A DNA stretch of 47,565 nucleotides from Allosphingosinicella sp. Its GTDB lineage: Bacteria > Pseudomonadota > Alphaproteobacteria > Sphingomonadales > Sphingomonadaceae. Below the pieces are notes generated by a model that saw only the letters and a program-made list of their open reading frames with translations, did not search any database and was not told the origin of the DNA. How positions within the stretch are numbered: position 1 is the first letter of the stretch; every line of letters begins with the position of its first letter. The translations under genes and the position numbers were made by a program. Positions 19,318-27,965 of the stretch are shown one piece after another. Location: positions 1-47,565 of the forward strand of contig JAUJOJ010000012.1 in NCBI GenBank assembly GCA_030447665.1, written 5' to 3'.

Positions 19318-20070
19318 CTACCAGTCAAGCTCCCTCGTGAGCGAGCTCTGATCCACTCGCTCCAGCTCCTCCGGGGTGCCGAAGGAGATGTGCCGCTTTG
19401 CATTTACCTTCTCGATGCGGCCCCCTGTTGCTGCAAGCCTGTTGTAAAGCCCGCTGACGAAAAGCTCGTCATAAGGGCAGTCGAGGCGGTAGCTGTCGTA
19501 CAGCGAAAGAAACAAAGCGGGATCCGAAAACAGGTAGCAGCCCGCGATGGCATATCGGCTCACCACTTGCTTCTCGACGGTGCCGATCACCCGCGCATCA
19601 TCGTTCAGTTGTGCGTAGGAGTAAGCCGGGCTGTCGGATGCGAAGCAGAGTAGCGCCGCATCCGCCTCACCCGCAAGCGACTCCGCCGTTCTGAGCAGCT
19701 CCGGGCAGAGGAACGCATGATCGCTGTCGTTGATCGCGACCGGTCCTGATGTCCGGAGCGCCTCCAGGCCAATCTTGGCGGTTTCGGCAGCACCGCTGGT
19801 AACCTCCGGGACACGCACGATCCGCGCCTCAGGGTAAAATTCCAGCACGCGCTGATCGATTGCGAAGTCGCGGACGTGGTCCTCCAGAACGACAAAGACC
19901 ATCTCGCGGACCGGCACGGCACGGCGGACGCTTTCGCTCGCCCACCAGAAGAACGGCTTGCCGGCCAGTTCGACGAGCGGCTTGGGCTGGGGAATACCTT
20001 GCCGCGCAAACCGCGACCCGCGGCCCGCCATCGGCATGACTATCGCCAAGTCAGCCAATGCGGATTCCAT
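19318..20070 (-). CDS. Nucleotidyltransferase (sugar/polyol-phosphate NTP-transferase fold)
   Basis: A 250-residue cytoplasmic enzyme. The start LAIVMPMAGRGSRFARQG and PQPKPLVELAGKPFFWWA is the activated-nucleotide loop of NTP-transferases (GxGxR and PKP-Lys). NDSDHAFLCPE carries the metal-binding Asp pair, and KRHISFGTPEELERV is a typical end. Relatives include cytidylyl- and sugar-1-phosphate nucleotidyltransferases of capsule loci, often next to HAD and kinase genes as here. I chose the ATG at 20070, which overlaps the upstream GT2 stop by 20 bases; ATGs at 20091 or further up are possible. Substrate unknown. Together with the kinase domain and HAD phosphatase it could build an unusual CDP- or GDP-linked group. 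Confidence 0.82.
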   Translation of the reverse strand: MESALADLAIVMPMAGRGSRFARQGIPQPKPLVELAGKPFFWWASESVRRAVPVREMVFVVLEDHVRDFAIDQRVLEFYPEARIVRVPEVTSGAAETAKIGLEALRTSGPVAINDSDHAFLCPELLRTAESLAGEADAALLCFASDSPAYSYAQLNDDARVIGTVEKQVVSRYAIAGCYLFSDPALFLSLYDSYRLDCPYDELFVSGLYNRLAATGGRIEKVNAKRHISFGTPEELERVDQSSLTRELDW

Positions 20071-20863
20071 TCTCGAAGCGGGCGAGTTCATCGAAGGCGT
20101 AGCGATCATGCTTCACACGGTGATAATCTTGGCTCCGGAAGCGCGAGCGGTTCAGCGCATACTCCTTTGCCGCTCCAAGGGTTTTCAACGCCTGCGATGC
20201 CATTTTGACGTTCGACACCTGATCGTCCTCGCGCCAGGAGATCGGAAAGAACATGACCCTGTTCGCGCGGTCGAACATGTCGAGCAGGAGGTAGGGATTG
20301 AAATGCAGGTCGTCGGGAAGCCTGAGCAGCGCAGGGTCGCTGAACGCGCGCCGCGCGAGCAGGTTGAGGCCCGATCCCATGTCCGTCACCCACCGGCGTG
20401 CGGCGGCGGAAAAGACGACGTTGAAGACATAGTTGCCGATGATCCGGAAGCTCGAATATCCACTCAGCCTCGATCCTCGCGTGAAGCGCGCGCCCATGCA
20501 GGCGTCGTAGCGGTTATGGGCGCCACTGCTGAGCACCGGCGCGACGTCGCGGATGTCGCCCTGATCGTCGCCATGCAGGGTGATCACATGGCTAAAGCCT
20601 TCGCGATCGGCATAGGCATAGGCTGATTTGTGCGAGCCACCGAGATTGTAGTTGGCCTGATTTCGGGCAACGGTTACGCGTCTTACCTGCGCCGCAGGCG
20701 CGCTGGAGATGGCGGCTTCTACCGTACCATCCTTGCTGCCATTGTCGAGCACCAGCACCTCCTCGATAAGGTGGGTGACGGGCCCTTTGAACTGCCCAAG
20801 CACCCTGCCGATCTGGGGCGCGCAATTATAACATGGGATGAAAACGAGAATCTTGTCGGCCAT
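20051..20863 (-). CDS. GT2 glycosyltransferase (DPM1-like)
   Basis: A 270-residue cytoplasmic GT-A enzyme: MADKILVFIPCYNCAPQIGR, VLVLDNGSKDGT, NLGGSHKSAYAYA, the donor site ITLHGDDQGDIRDVAPVL, ACMGARFTRGSRL and DMGSGLNLLARRAF. The GSxL...DxGSGxN pattern is that of dolichol-phosphate-sugar synthases. No C-terminal membrane helices are seen. It is the first gene of the leftward set that goes on to the nucleotidyltransferase, A2 and the flippase-kinase fusion, so it most likely charges a polyprenol phosphate for A2. The ATG at 20863 is two residues before the first strand; the longer frame upstream runs into non-coding sequence. Confidence 0.85.
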   Translation of the reverse strand: MADKILVFIPCYNCAPQIGRVLGQFKGPVTHLIEEVLVLDNGSKDGTVEAAISSAPAAQVRRVTVARNQANYNLGGSHKSAYAYADREGFSHVITLHGDDQGDIRDVAPVLSSGAHNRYDACMGARFTRGSRLSGYSSFRIIGNYVFNVVFSAAARRWVTDMGSGLNLLARRAFSDPALLRLPDDLHFNPYLLLDMFDRANRVMFFPISWREDDQVSNVKMASQALKTLGAAKEYALNRSRFRSQDYHRVKHDRYAFDELARFENGIRIG

Positions 20864-20995
20864 TCGGGGACCCTGCTGCTTGCTTGCGTCGTCGATGCAG
20901 CCGAGTCTGCCCCAAAGCAATAGACGTTCCAACGAGTTTCCTCCGCTTGTGGAGGCGGCTGCCGGCTTTCAGTGGCTGCGCAAGGAGGCGCTGCC

Positions 20996-21310
20996 ATGAG
21001 TGATCTGATTTGGCTGTCCGAGGCGCAGATGCGCCGGACCGAGCCCTATTTCCCTTTGTCGCTCGGCGTGCCGAGGGTGGATGATCGGCGCATCATCAGC
21101 GGCATCATCTCGTGACCAGGAACGGGCTGCGGTGGCGTGATGCGCCTTCGGAGTACGGGCCGCACAAGACGATCTACTACCGCTTCATCCGCTGGAGCCG
21201 CATAAGCGTGTTCAACCGCATCTTCGGGGCGCTGACTGCCAAGGCCGGCAAGGCTGACCAGCTGACGATCGATGCTACCCACCTGAAGGCGCATAGGACC
21301 GCCGCCTGCC
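20996..21310 (+). mobile_element. Truncated IS5-family transposase
   Basis: An ATG at 20996 after AAGGAGGCG opens SDLIWLSEAQMRRTEPYFP and PRVDDRRIISGII, the start of IS5-type transposases. One base is missing near 21111, and the protein continues in another frame with TRNGLRWRDAPSEYGPHKT and IDATHLKAHRTA, which contains the first catalytic Asp. Nothing follows of the second or third DDE residues, so the 3' part is deleted. The rest of the 565-base gap holds only a perfect palindrome, GCCTAACG-T-CGTTAGGC, at 21342-21358. Confidence 0.85.
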
Positions 21311-21428
21311 ACTGTGCGCGGTGCGCCCCGGAACTGCGATTGCCTAACGTCGTTAGGCGCTCCCACCCGCCTCACGCAGACACAGGAGCTTAGATGAAAG
21401 CGCCACTAACGCTCGCCAGAAACATCGG

Positions 21429-22433
21429 TCAGCTTAGGCGTCGCTTCGCGTCGTCATAGACCGATGCAATTCCTTCCCGGATGTTCCTTCGCGCCTTCCA
21501 GCCAAAACGTTGGCTGCTCTTGTCGGGATTTCCGATCGCGTTCTTGAACACCTCCTCAGTGATGCGTTCTCGGGAAAGAGGCATCCCCTGCTCGAACAAA
21601 GCGGGGTACCGGTCCCAGTAGCTGCGGGGGTCATTGTAGATGGGCTCAATCTTCTTTCCGCTCGCCTCGAGAAAAAGCGTGTAGAGCTCCGGGACGCTAT
21701 GACCCTGGCCCGAGCAGACGTTGAACCGCTCGGCCGCAAAATGCCCCTCCGCCTGGAGCATCCGGCTGAGCAGGTCCACCACATCGTCGCTGTGCACATA
21801 GTCCCGCCGCGCATCGCTGTTGTTGAACAGGTTGGGGGAGCGGCCCATGACCAGCTCGCGCGCAACGTAGCTTGTGAACGGCGGGCTGGTGCGGGTCACA
21901 TCCTGGTGGGGGCCATAAACATTGAAAAAGCGGCAAACGACGATGTCCATGCCGTAGTTGACGGCAAAGGCATCGCAGAGCTGCTCGGCGGCAGCTTTGG
22001 TGCAGGCATAAACCAGGTCGGGACTGATCGGGTCGGCTTCCGAGAATCGCTCCGCCTTGGTCTTCTCGTAGACGGCGGAGGTCGAGGAGAAGATGACACG
22101 GCGGACGCCTGCCCGCCGGGCGGCTTCGAGGACGTTCGCGACGCCGGCCACGTTCACGTCGTAGGCTTCGCTGGGATCTTGCTGGCACACCGGCAGGGCC
22201 GCGATTCCGGCCAGGTGGAAGACCGTATTGACCCCTTTCATGTCGCTCAGGAGGTCTCTGTCCCGAACATCTTTGCAGACGAGCTGGCCGAAAGGCGCCC
22301 CCTCCAGGATCAGATTATCGAGGTGGCCGAAGCTCATATTGTCGAACAGCACCACCTCGTGGCCCGCCCGGTGCAAATGCTTTCCCAGCTGTGAGCCGAT
22401 GAAGCCCGCCCCGCCGGTAATCAAGATTTTCAT
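21429..22433 (-). CDS. NAD-dependent epimerase/dehydratase (UDP-glucose 4-epimerase-like SDR)
   Basis: A 334-residue extended [64 protein letters not shown], and the Tyr-x-x-x-Lys pair in LVYACTKAAAEQL, then CRFFNVYGPHQDV. It acts on a nucleotide sugar in the cytoplasm; the sequence fits the broad UDP-glucose/UDP-GlcNAc 4-epimerase group but the substrate cannot be fixed. The ATG at 22433 follows a GGAAGGAAC ribosome site, and the longer upstream frame is a shadow of the GtrA gene. It is the last gene in the leftward set B3-GtrA-epimerase, so it may supply the sugar that this GtrA module used. Confidence 0.82.
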   Translation of the reverse strand: MKILITGGAGFIGSQLGKHLHRAGHEVVLFDNMSFGHLDNLILEGAPFGQLVCKDVRDRDLLSDMKGVNTVFHLAGIAALPVCQQDPSEAYDVNVAGVANVLEAARRAGVRRVIFSSTSAVYEKTKAERFSEADPISPDLVYACTKAAAEQLCDAFAVNYGMDIVVCRFFNVYGPHQDVTRTSPPFTSYVARELVMGRSPNLFNNSDARRDYVHSDDVVDLLSRMLQAEGHFAAERFNVCSGQGHSVPELYTLFLEASGKKIEPIYNDPRSYWDRYPALFEQGMPLSRERITEEVFKNAIGNPDKSSQRFGWKARRNIREGIASVYDDAKRRLS

Positions 22434-22495
22434 TTCAGTGCGTTCCTTCCTCTGCGCCCATCGACGAGGCGGCTGGCCGGCTGAGGCGAATGGAC

Positions 22496-22939
22496 CTAGC
22501 CGCCGACTTCGTCGCGGGCAACCGCCGGCCCGGGGCCTACGGCAGGCTGCCCTCGTCCGCGCCGCGTCAGCAGCGACATGAAGAGGTAATTGGCAGTGAA
22601 GGTGACGGGGAGAATGATAAGCTTTGAAACAGCCGGGGGCGCGAAGTTCGCGGAAAGGAATGCCACCGCGAGAGAAGCGGCTGTTACGCCCAGCGCCTGA
22701 TATAGCAGATAAGCAAGGAAGAGGCCGACAAGGAACCTGCCGGCATAGGAAAAAATCCGGCGGACCGACGCGAAGTAGACGAACGTCACGGCCGATGTCC
22801 CCGACATCGCATTGGCCGGAAATGGCGAAAGGCCGATCCAAATTAAGGTTAGGAAGACGGCAAAGTCGAGGACAAGTCCGGTGCCGGACACCACCGCGAA
22901 TCTCGCAATTTTTATGAGGTGAGTATTGCCCATCGGCAC
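22496..22939 (-). CDS. GtrA-like membrane protein, copy 2
   Basis: A 147-residue protein with four hydrophobic helices and GtrA features: LIKIARFAVVSGTGLVLDFAVF at the start, AVTFVYFASVRRIFSY in the middle and KLIILPVTFTANYLFMSLL at the end. It differs clearly from copy 1 at 8.0 kb, so the two are probably not interchangeable. The GTG at 22939 begins five bases after the stop of the decayed family B gene; an ATG two codons later is an alternative. With its B partner broken, it may now serve the two intact B copies, which are encoded on the other strand about 1.8 kb away. Confidence 0.75.
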   Translation of the reverse strand: MPMGNTHLIKIARFAVVSGTGLVLDFAVFLTLIWIGLSPFPANAMSGTSAVTFVYFASVRRIFSYAGRFLVGLFLAYLLYQALGVTAASLAVAFLSANFAPPAVSKLIILPVTFTANYLFMSLLTRRGRGQPAVGPGPAVARDEVGG

Positions 22940-22944
22940 TTTTT

Positions 22945-24233
22945 TCAGATCACCGGAGCCGAAGAAAGGAAACCTGAACTGTAGGTGCTTACACGATCAT
23001 TGCTGTACAGCGGCCGATAAGCCGGAGCTTTAAAGCACTCCTTCATTGTCTCGGCCCAGACGAAGTCGAAGGGGTCGAATGGGCGGAGATTGGAGCGGAG
23101 TTCTTCGCAGCTCCCGCTAGCTCGTAATGCTCTGGTAAGCTCGTCATATCGCGCATACTCGCCGTTCCACTCACGGCCTTGAACGTTCGTGACGCTGTAG
23201 GCGGAGGCGAGCGTCGGAAGCCACTCACCGGTGCTGTCATTCTGCCAGGCCCGCTCGTTCACGATCGAAGGTCGCCAGCAGGATGAACCCGACCCAGAAC
23301 CGCTGTCGCTTTATCAGGAGGACAATAGCGCCGAGAACGGCGAGAGGATTGCTCGCGACCGCCATGGAAGCGATGCCGCTGGGGTGGAAAATCAGGCCGT
23401 AGTTCCACCCGCCCGAGTTGCTGGCGGCGAGGAAGGGTTCGAGGCCGTGCGCGCCGACGACGAACAGCAGCCATGGCAGGACTAGGGCGGATGGTGGCTG
23501 CGGCGATCGCGCAGCTCGCGATGAAGTCCCGGAAGTTCCGGCTGCCGAGCGCGCGGCTCAGCGCGAACGAGCCGGCGGCGAGGATGCCCCATTCGAGATG
23601 CGACACGATCGCGCCGGCCACTGCCACGCCGGCCAGCACCAGGCGGAGGAGCCCGATTCGTGGTCGATCGCCGCGATCCGCTATCCCTATCGTGAGCAGC
23701 GTCAGCATGAGAAAGACGGAGCCAAGGCCGCGGGTGAGGCCGCCGCCCATCAGCAGCCATTCGAACGAGCGTAGGTTCACCGACAGGAACAGGATGGCGA
23801 GGGCCGTGAACAGGCGGGAGCGGCCGCTCTTCAGCAGAAGCGCCGCAAAGAGGAGGAGGTAGCCGATGTTGAGAAGGATCGGCAGAACCCTGACGACGGC
23901 GAGGCTGTCGAAACCCAGCTTCGTGAGCAGGGCCCCGATCCAGAACGACAGCGGGGGATAAGCGAATGGCAGGACGAGCCCATTGTAGGCCGCATGCTCC
24001 GGAAGCCATGGGAATGTAGCGGCCGTGGCGCGGATGAACTCTAGGAACAGAGCGCCGTCATTGACGGGAAAGTCATTCGCCATCAGCAGGTAGACGCGGA
24101 ACAGAACCGCGCCAACGAGCGCTATCAACAGGAGCGCAGTCGGCTGCCAATTGGAACCGCGGCTATCCGGCGCATCGAGGTCGAGGAGACCGACTTTCCG
24201 CGCTGACATCTTGAGGCTGCCCATCTCCAGCAT
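22945..24233 (-). pseudogene. Decayed polytopic membrane protein, family B copy 3
   Basis: The N-terminal half is intact and paralogous to the two B genes at 24.8-27.9 kb: VLFRVYLLMANDFPVNDGAL, FAYPPLSFWIGALLTKLG, LLKSGRSRLFTAL, LLMGGGLTRGLGS and SHLEWGILAAGS. After FIASCAIAA a frameshift near 23490 moves the sequence to another frame (LVLPWLLFVVGAHGLEPFLA and onward to FWVGFILL). About 90 residues of the family are then missing, and the end resumes near 23265 in the frame VNERAWQNDSTGEW to a stop at 22945. A frameshift plus an internal deletion makes a functional product unlikely. The start is unclear: ATG 24233, with a TTG at 24263 possible. Confidence 0.85.
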
Positions 24234-24263
24234 CCGATCCTCATGCTCCTCATCCAAGTGCAA

Positions 24264-24761
24264 CGAAGGGCCGGAACCGATACCGGCCGGACCCGTATAA
24301 TTCGCTTATCATATGGGTCCAGCCTCTGGGGATGAGTTGCATGTCCAGTGGGAGAGCGCGCAAAAGGGAGCTATGGATAGCTCCCGCGTTGCAAGGGATG
24401 TGGCGACGCGCGCGGGCCGGCGCTGCAGCATGGCCGATATGCGCTGGCGGCGACGCGCGAATGGCGTTCATTCCCTTGATCTGCTCGACGAGTGCACGCG
24501 CACGGCCAGTAAGGAAGCGATCGCTTCGCCTAGGCGGGGATGTGGGTTGCCTCCATCATGCGAGCAATGAATGCCTTTCCCAGATCCGGTATTTGACGCC
24601 CCGCATTCCAGGCTTGCTGCTCGGCATTGCGGTATCGGCGCGCCGGGTCCACCCACTCTATTCAAGGTTGAAGGCCGAGCGCCCGCATTGCTAAGAGAGC
24701 GCAAATCCATCTTCAGCCGGGCTGAGGATATGGCGCAATCACCCGGCCGGAGGTCACCGAC
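24264..24761. other. Divergent intergenic region between B3 and B1
   Basis: About 500 bases between the decayed leftward B3 and the rightward B1-B2 pair. I see no gene: the open frames here are short, disagree in composition with the flanking genes and match no family I know. Promoters for B1 should lie here. The only clear signal is the GGAGG ribosome site near 24750 for B1. Confidence 0.35.
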
Positions 24762-26264
24762 TTGTCAAGCTTGCCGCCGGGGTCGCCCCAGCCTCAGGAA
24801 AGTTCGACAGGGGTTGCAACGCGGCTTCTCGGGTTGGCATTGCTCGGAGCCGTCGCCTTCCGCCTCTACCTCCTGGTGGCGAATGACTTCCCGATCAATG
24901 ATGGCGCCTTGTTCCTGGAATTCGTCCGGGCGAGTGCGGCGGCCTTCCCACGCCTGCCGGCGGAAGTCAGCTATAACGGGCTGATCCTCCCCTTCGCTTA
25001 CCCGCCGCTTTCATTTTGGCTGGCGGCCTTGCTGACGAAGGCTGGCCTGGACAGCCTCGAAGTCGTTCGTGTCCTCCCGATCGCGATGAACATCCTATAC
25101 GTGCTGCTCTTTGCGACCACCCTTTTGAAGAGCGGCCGATCGCGCCTGTTTACGGCGCTCACCATTCTCTTCTTTTCGGCGACGTCGCTGTCATTCCAGT
25201 GGCTGCTGATGGGAGGCGGATTGAGCAGGGGACTCGGCTCGATTTTCCTCATGCTGACGCTGCTCGCGGTCACGGTACCGGATCGGCAGCGGGGAGTGCT
25301 GCCCCTCTGGCGTGCGGCAGCGGCAGGCGGAGCGGTCGCCGGCGCAATTCTATCTCACCTCGAATGGGGTATACTCGCCGCCGGCTCCGTCGTGCTGAGC
25401 CGCGCGCTTGGCAGCCCGAACCTAAGGAGCTTCATCATCAGCTGCGCAGCTGCGGGAGGTACTGCTTTCGCTCTCATTCTGCCATGGTTGCTCTTCGTGA
25501 CCCAAACCCACGGCTTCGAACCATTTCTGTCCGCCGGAGGCACCAGCTTTTGGGGGGATGGCAAGTCTCTTAGCCGCATCCTCGGGGTCGTCAGACTCGG
25601 AGTCGTAAGCAATCCTTTCGCTATGGTGGGGTTTGTCGTCCTCTTGCGGCGGAGGGAATGGTTCTGGATCGGCTTTCTTCTCCTTTGCGTGACATTGACG
25701 CCTCGTCACGCGTCGACGCCTGCTACTCTGGCGAACGCGGTGCTGGGGGCGCAGGGCATCATCACTGCCTATGAATTCGCGGCCCATTACGTCCGCTCGA
25801 AAAAACTCTTGAATGCATCAACCACACTTCTGATTGCGGCCCTGCTCTCCTTTGGCGTCTACCGGATCCATCACCATGCCCCAGGATCATTCCGGGTTTT
25901 GCCGGCAGAGATGCGGCAAGCGATGGCCTGGGTAGCAGCAAACCACGCCGGATCCCGGTTCGTCATCGTGAACGACAGGCCCTGGTACAATGACAGCACT
26001 GGCGAATGGTTGCCCACTCTCGCGTCGGCCCGCAGCGTTACCACCGTCCAGGGCCGGGAATGGAATGGAGAATTCAGTCGCTGGGTGTCGATGTTCGAAG
26101 CGCTTCGAACAAGCGGCAGCTGCGCCGAGCTGCACTCGAATATGATGCCGTTCAGGCCCTTCGACTTCGTGTGGGTCGAGACGATGGAAGAATGCTTCCC
26201 CTCTGCCAGCTATCAGCCTGTGTTCCGGAACGGCAAGGTCGTGATTTATGCGGAGCGTAGGTGA
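24762..26264 (+). CDS. Polytopic membrane protein, family B copy 1 (putative GT-C glycosyltransferase)
   Basis: A 500-residue protein with about ten hydrophobic helices and a soluble C-terminal part of about 120 residues. Near the N-terminus the first loop has VANDFPINDGALFLEFVRA followed by GLILPFAYPPLSFWLAALL; an acidic loop plus a Pro-rich turn before the next helix is typical of GT-C transferases (PMT/ArnT-like). Other family blocks: LLKSGRSRLF, LLMGGGLSRGLGS, LEWGILAAGS, FRVLPAEMRQAMAWVA, DSTGEWLPTLASARSVTTVQ, GREWNGEF and FDFVWVETMEECF. The start is TTG at 24762, supported by GGAGG eight bases before it and by alignment with copy 2. No named family assigned. It probably uses a polyprenol-phosphate sugar at the periplasmic face. 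Confidence 0.7.
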   Translation: MSSLPPGSPQPQESSTGVATRLLGLALLGAVAFRLYLLVANDFPINDGALFLEFVRASAAAFPRLPAEVSYNGLILPFAYPPLSFWLAALLTKAGLDSLEVVRVLPIAMNILYVLLFATTLLKSGRSRLFTALTILFFSATSLSFQWLLMGGGLSRGLGSIFLMLTLLAVTVPDRQRGVLPLWRAAAAGGAVAGAILSHLEWGILAAGSVVLSRALGSPNLRSFIISCAAAGGTAFALILPWLLFVTQTHGFEPFLSAGGTSFWGDGKSLSRILGVVRLGVVSNPFAMVGFVVLLRRREWFWIGFLLLCVTLTPRHASTPATLANAVLGAQGIITAYEFAAHYVRSKKLLNASTTLLIAALLSFGVYRIHHHAPGSFRVLPAEMRQAMAWVAANHAGSRFVIVNDRPWYNDSTGEWLPTLASARSVTTVQGREWNGEFSRWVSMFEALRTSGSCAELHSNMMPFRPFDFVWVETMEECFPSASYQPVFRNGKVVIYAERR

Positions 26265-26416
26265 CAGGAGCCTGGACGGCAGGCGGGGACGCTACCTAGA
26301 TCGTCATTCGCAGCGCCAGGCGAGGCGGAAACTGCGCTACGGTTGAAGAGGCTGCCCGATTTGCTACTGGAGCCCGACCCCTTGCGTCTAAGCAGATCCT
26401 CCGGGAGTTTTTAAAC

Positions 26417-27943
26417 GTGCAACCTGTCACAGCCGCGTCGCTAGAGGCGGAACACGGCTCTCGCCGGCTCGCCACTGCCCTTCTGCTCGGTGCGTTGTCG
26501 GGGGCCGTCGCCTTTCGCCTGTACCTCCTCGTGGCGAATGACTTTCCGATCAATGACGGCGCGCTGTTCCTCGAATTCCTGCGAGCGGCCGCGGCCACCT
26601 TCCCGCTTCTGCCGTCCGAGGCTCACTATAACGGGATCCTGCTGCCATTCGCTTATCCGCCGCTCGCCTTCTGGACGGGAGCTCTTCTGACCAAGCTCGG
26701 CTTTGAGCCTCTTGCCGTCGTCAGGACCGTACCCATCCTCATGAACGTCGGATATGTCCTGCTCTTCGCCCTCCTTCTGCTGAAGAGCGGCCGATCCCGC
26801 CTGTTCGTGGCCCTGGCTGTCCTCTTCTTCGCTGTAAACCTGCGCTCGTTCGAATGGTTGTTGATGGGAGGCGGCCTCACCCGCGGCCTCGGCTCTCTGT
26901 TTCTTATTTTGACGCTGCTTGCCGTCAGAATACCCGATCAGGAGCGCGGTAAGTGGTTTGAGCCCGGGCGGGCCGCTTTGGCCGGAATCGCGGTCGCCGG
27001 GGCCATCCTCGCGCATCTCGAATGGGGCATCCTTGCCGCCGCCTCCGTCGTGCTGAGCCGGGCGCTCGGCAGCCGGAGCGTTAAAGAGTTCGTGACCGGC
27101 TGCGCGATTGCCGGAACGACGGCTTTCGTTCTTGTCCTGCCATGGCTGTTCTTCGTCCTGGAGATGCACGGCCTGGAGCCGTTCCTTGCCGCCGGTAGCT
27201 CCGGGGGCTGGGGCCCCCACCTGATCTGGCGACCCATCGGCATCATATCCATGATGGTGGCAAGCAATCCTTTCGCGCTGCTGGGCGGCGTAATCCTGTT
27301 CATGAAGAGGCAGTGGTTCTGGATCGGCTTCGTCCTGCTCTGCGCGTTTGTCACTCCACGCCACGCGCCGACTCCTTCGATGTTGCCGATCGCTGCCTTT
27401 GGCGCGCAGGGCTTGATCAGCGCGTACGAGATCGCGCTCCGCTTCGTCCGTTCGAGAAAGCTCCTCGCCGCATCCGCCGCAGTCGCGGTGGCGTTGCTCC
27501 TGGCGGTTAATCTGTACCGAACCCAGCTCCACGCACCTACGTCCTTCCGGGTGCTGCCGGAGGAGATGCGGCAAGCCATGGGCTGGGTCGCGGCCCAACA
27601 GCCCGGAGCACGGTTCGCAATCATCAATGATCGGGCCTGGCAGAATGACAGCACTGGTGAGTGGTTTCCGACGCTCGCCTCGGCAAGCAGCGTCACCACG
27701 GTTCAAGGACGCGAGTGGAACGGTGAGTATAAGCGCTGGGACGAAATATCGCGTTCTTTGCGGGCGAGCGACAGCTGCGCGGAGCTGCACTCGCACCTCC
27801 GCGCGTTCGGCGCTTTCGAATTCGTCTGGGCGGAGATGATGAACGAGTGCTTCGCCTCCCGCCGCTACCGACCGGTGTTCCGGAATGGAGCTGTGACCAT
27901 CTATCAGGTGCGGGAGCCACCTGCGGCAGGACCGTCCGCCTGA
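26417..27943 (+). CDS. Polytopic membrane protein, family B copy 2 (putative GT-C glycosyltransferase)
   Basis: A 508-residue tandem paralogue of the preceding gene, similar along its whole length: VANDFPINDGALFLEFLRA, GILLPFAYPPLAFWTGALL, LLMGGGLTRGLGS, HLEWGILAAAS, PEEMRQAMGWVAAQQPG, DSTGEWFPTLASASSVTTVQ and FEFVWAEMMNECF. It differs from copy 1 mainly in the outward loop after LPWLFFVLEMHGLEPFLA, where copy 1 has TSFWGDG and this copy SSGGWGPHL; such loops may set acceptor choice. The GTG at 26417 follows CGGGAG. Its stop lies in a small hairpin (27941-27964, TGATCT/AGATCA) shared with the convergent A3 gene, 22 bases away. Confidence 0.7.
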   Translation: MQPVTAASLEAEHGSRRLATALLLGALSGAVAFRLYLLVANDFPINDGALFLEFLRAAAATFPLLPSEAHYNGILLPFAYPPLAFWTGALLTKLGFEPLAVVRTVPILMNVGYVLLFALLLLKSGRSRLFVALAVLFFAVNLRSFEWLLMGGGLTRGLGSLFLILTLLAVRIPDQERGKWFEPGRAALAGIAVAGAILAHLEWGILAAASVVLSRALGSRSVKEFVTGCAIAGTTAFVLVLPWLFFVLEMHGLEPFLAAGSSGGWGPHLIWRPIGIISMMVASNPFALLGGVILFMKRQWFWIGFVLLCAFVTPRHAPTPSMLPIAAFGAQGLISAYEIALRFVRSRKLLAASAAVAVALLLAVNLYRTQLHAPTSFRVLPEEMRQAMGWVAAQQPGARFAIINDRAWQNDSTGEWFPTLASASSVTTVQGREWNGEYKRWDEISRSLRASDSCAELHSHLRAFGAFEFVWAEMMNECFASRRYRPVFRNGAVTIYQVREPPAAGPSA

Positions 27944-27965
27944 TCTCAAACGCGGGTTAGATCAC

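Noticed and set aside
24313..24710. Possible transposase piece in the B3/B1 divergent region
   Set aside because: Short frames there only vaguely resemble integrase text and could not be extended in any frame.
26441..27949. A 502-residue minus-strand open frame opposite B2
   Set aside because: It is the antisense of a clear membrane-protein gene, is very rich in Arg, Glu and Gln, and has no motif.
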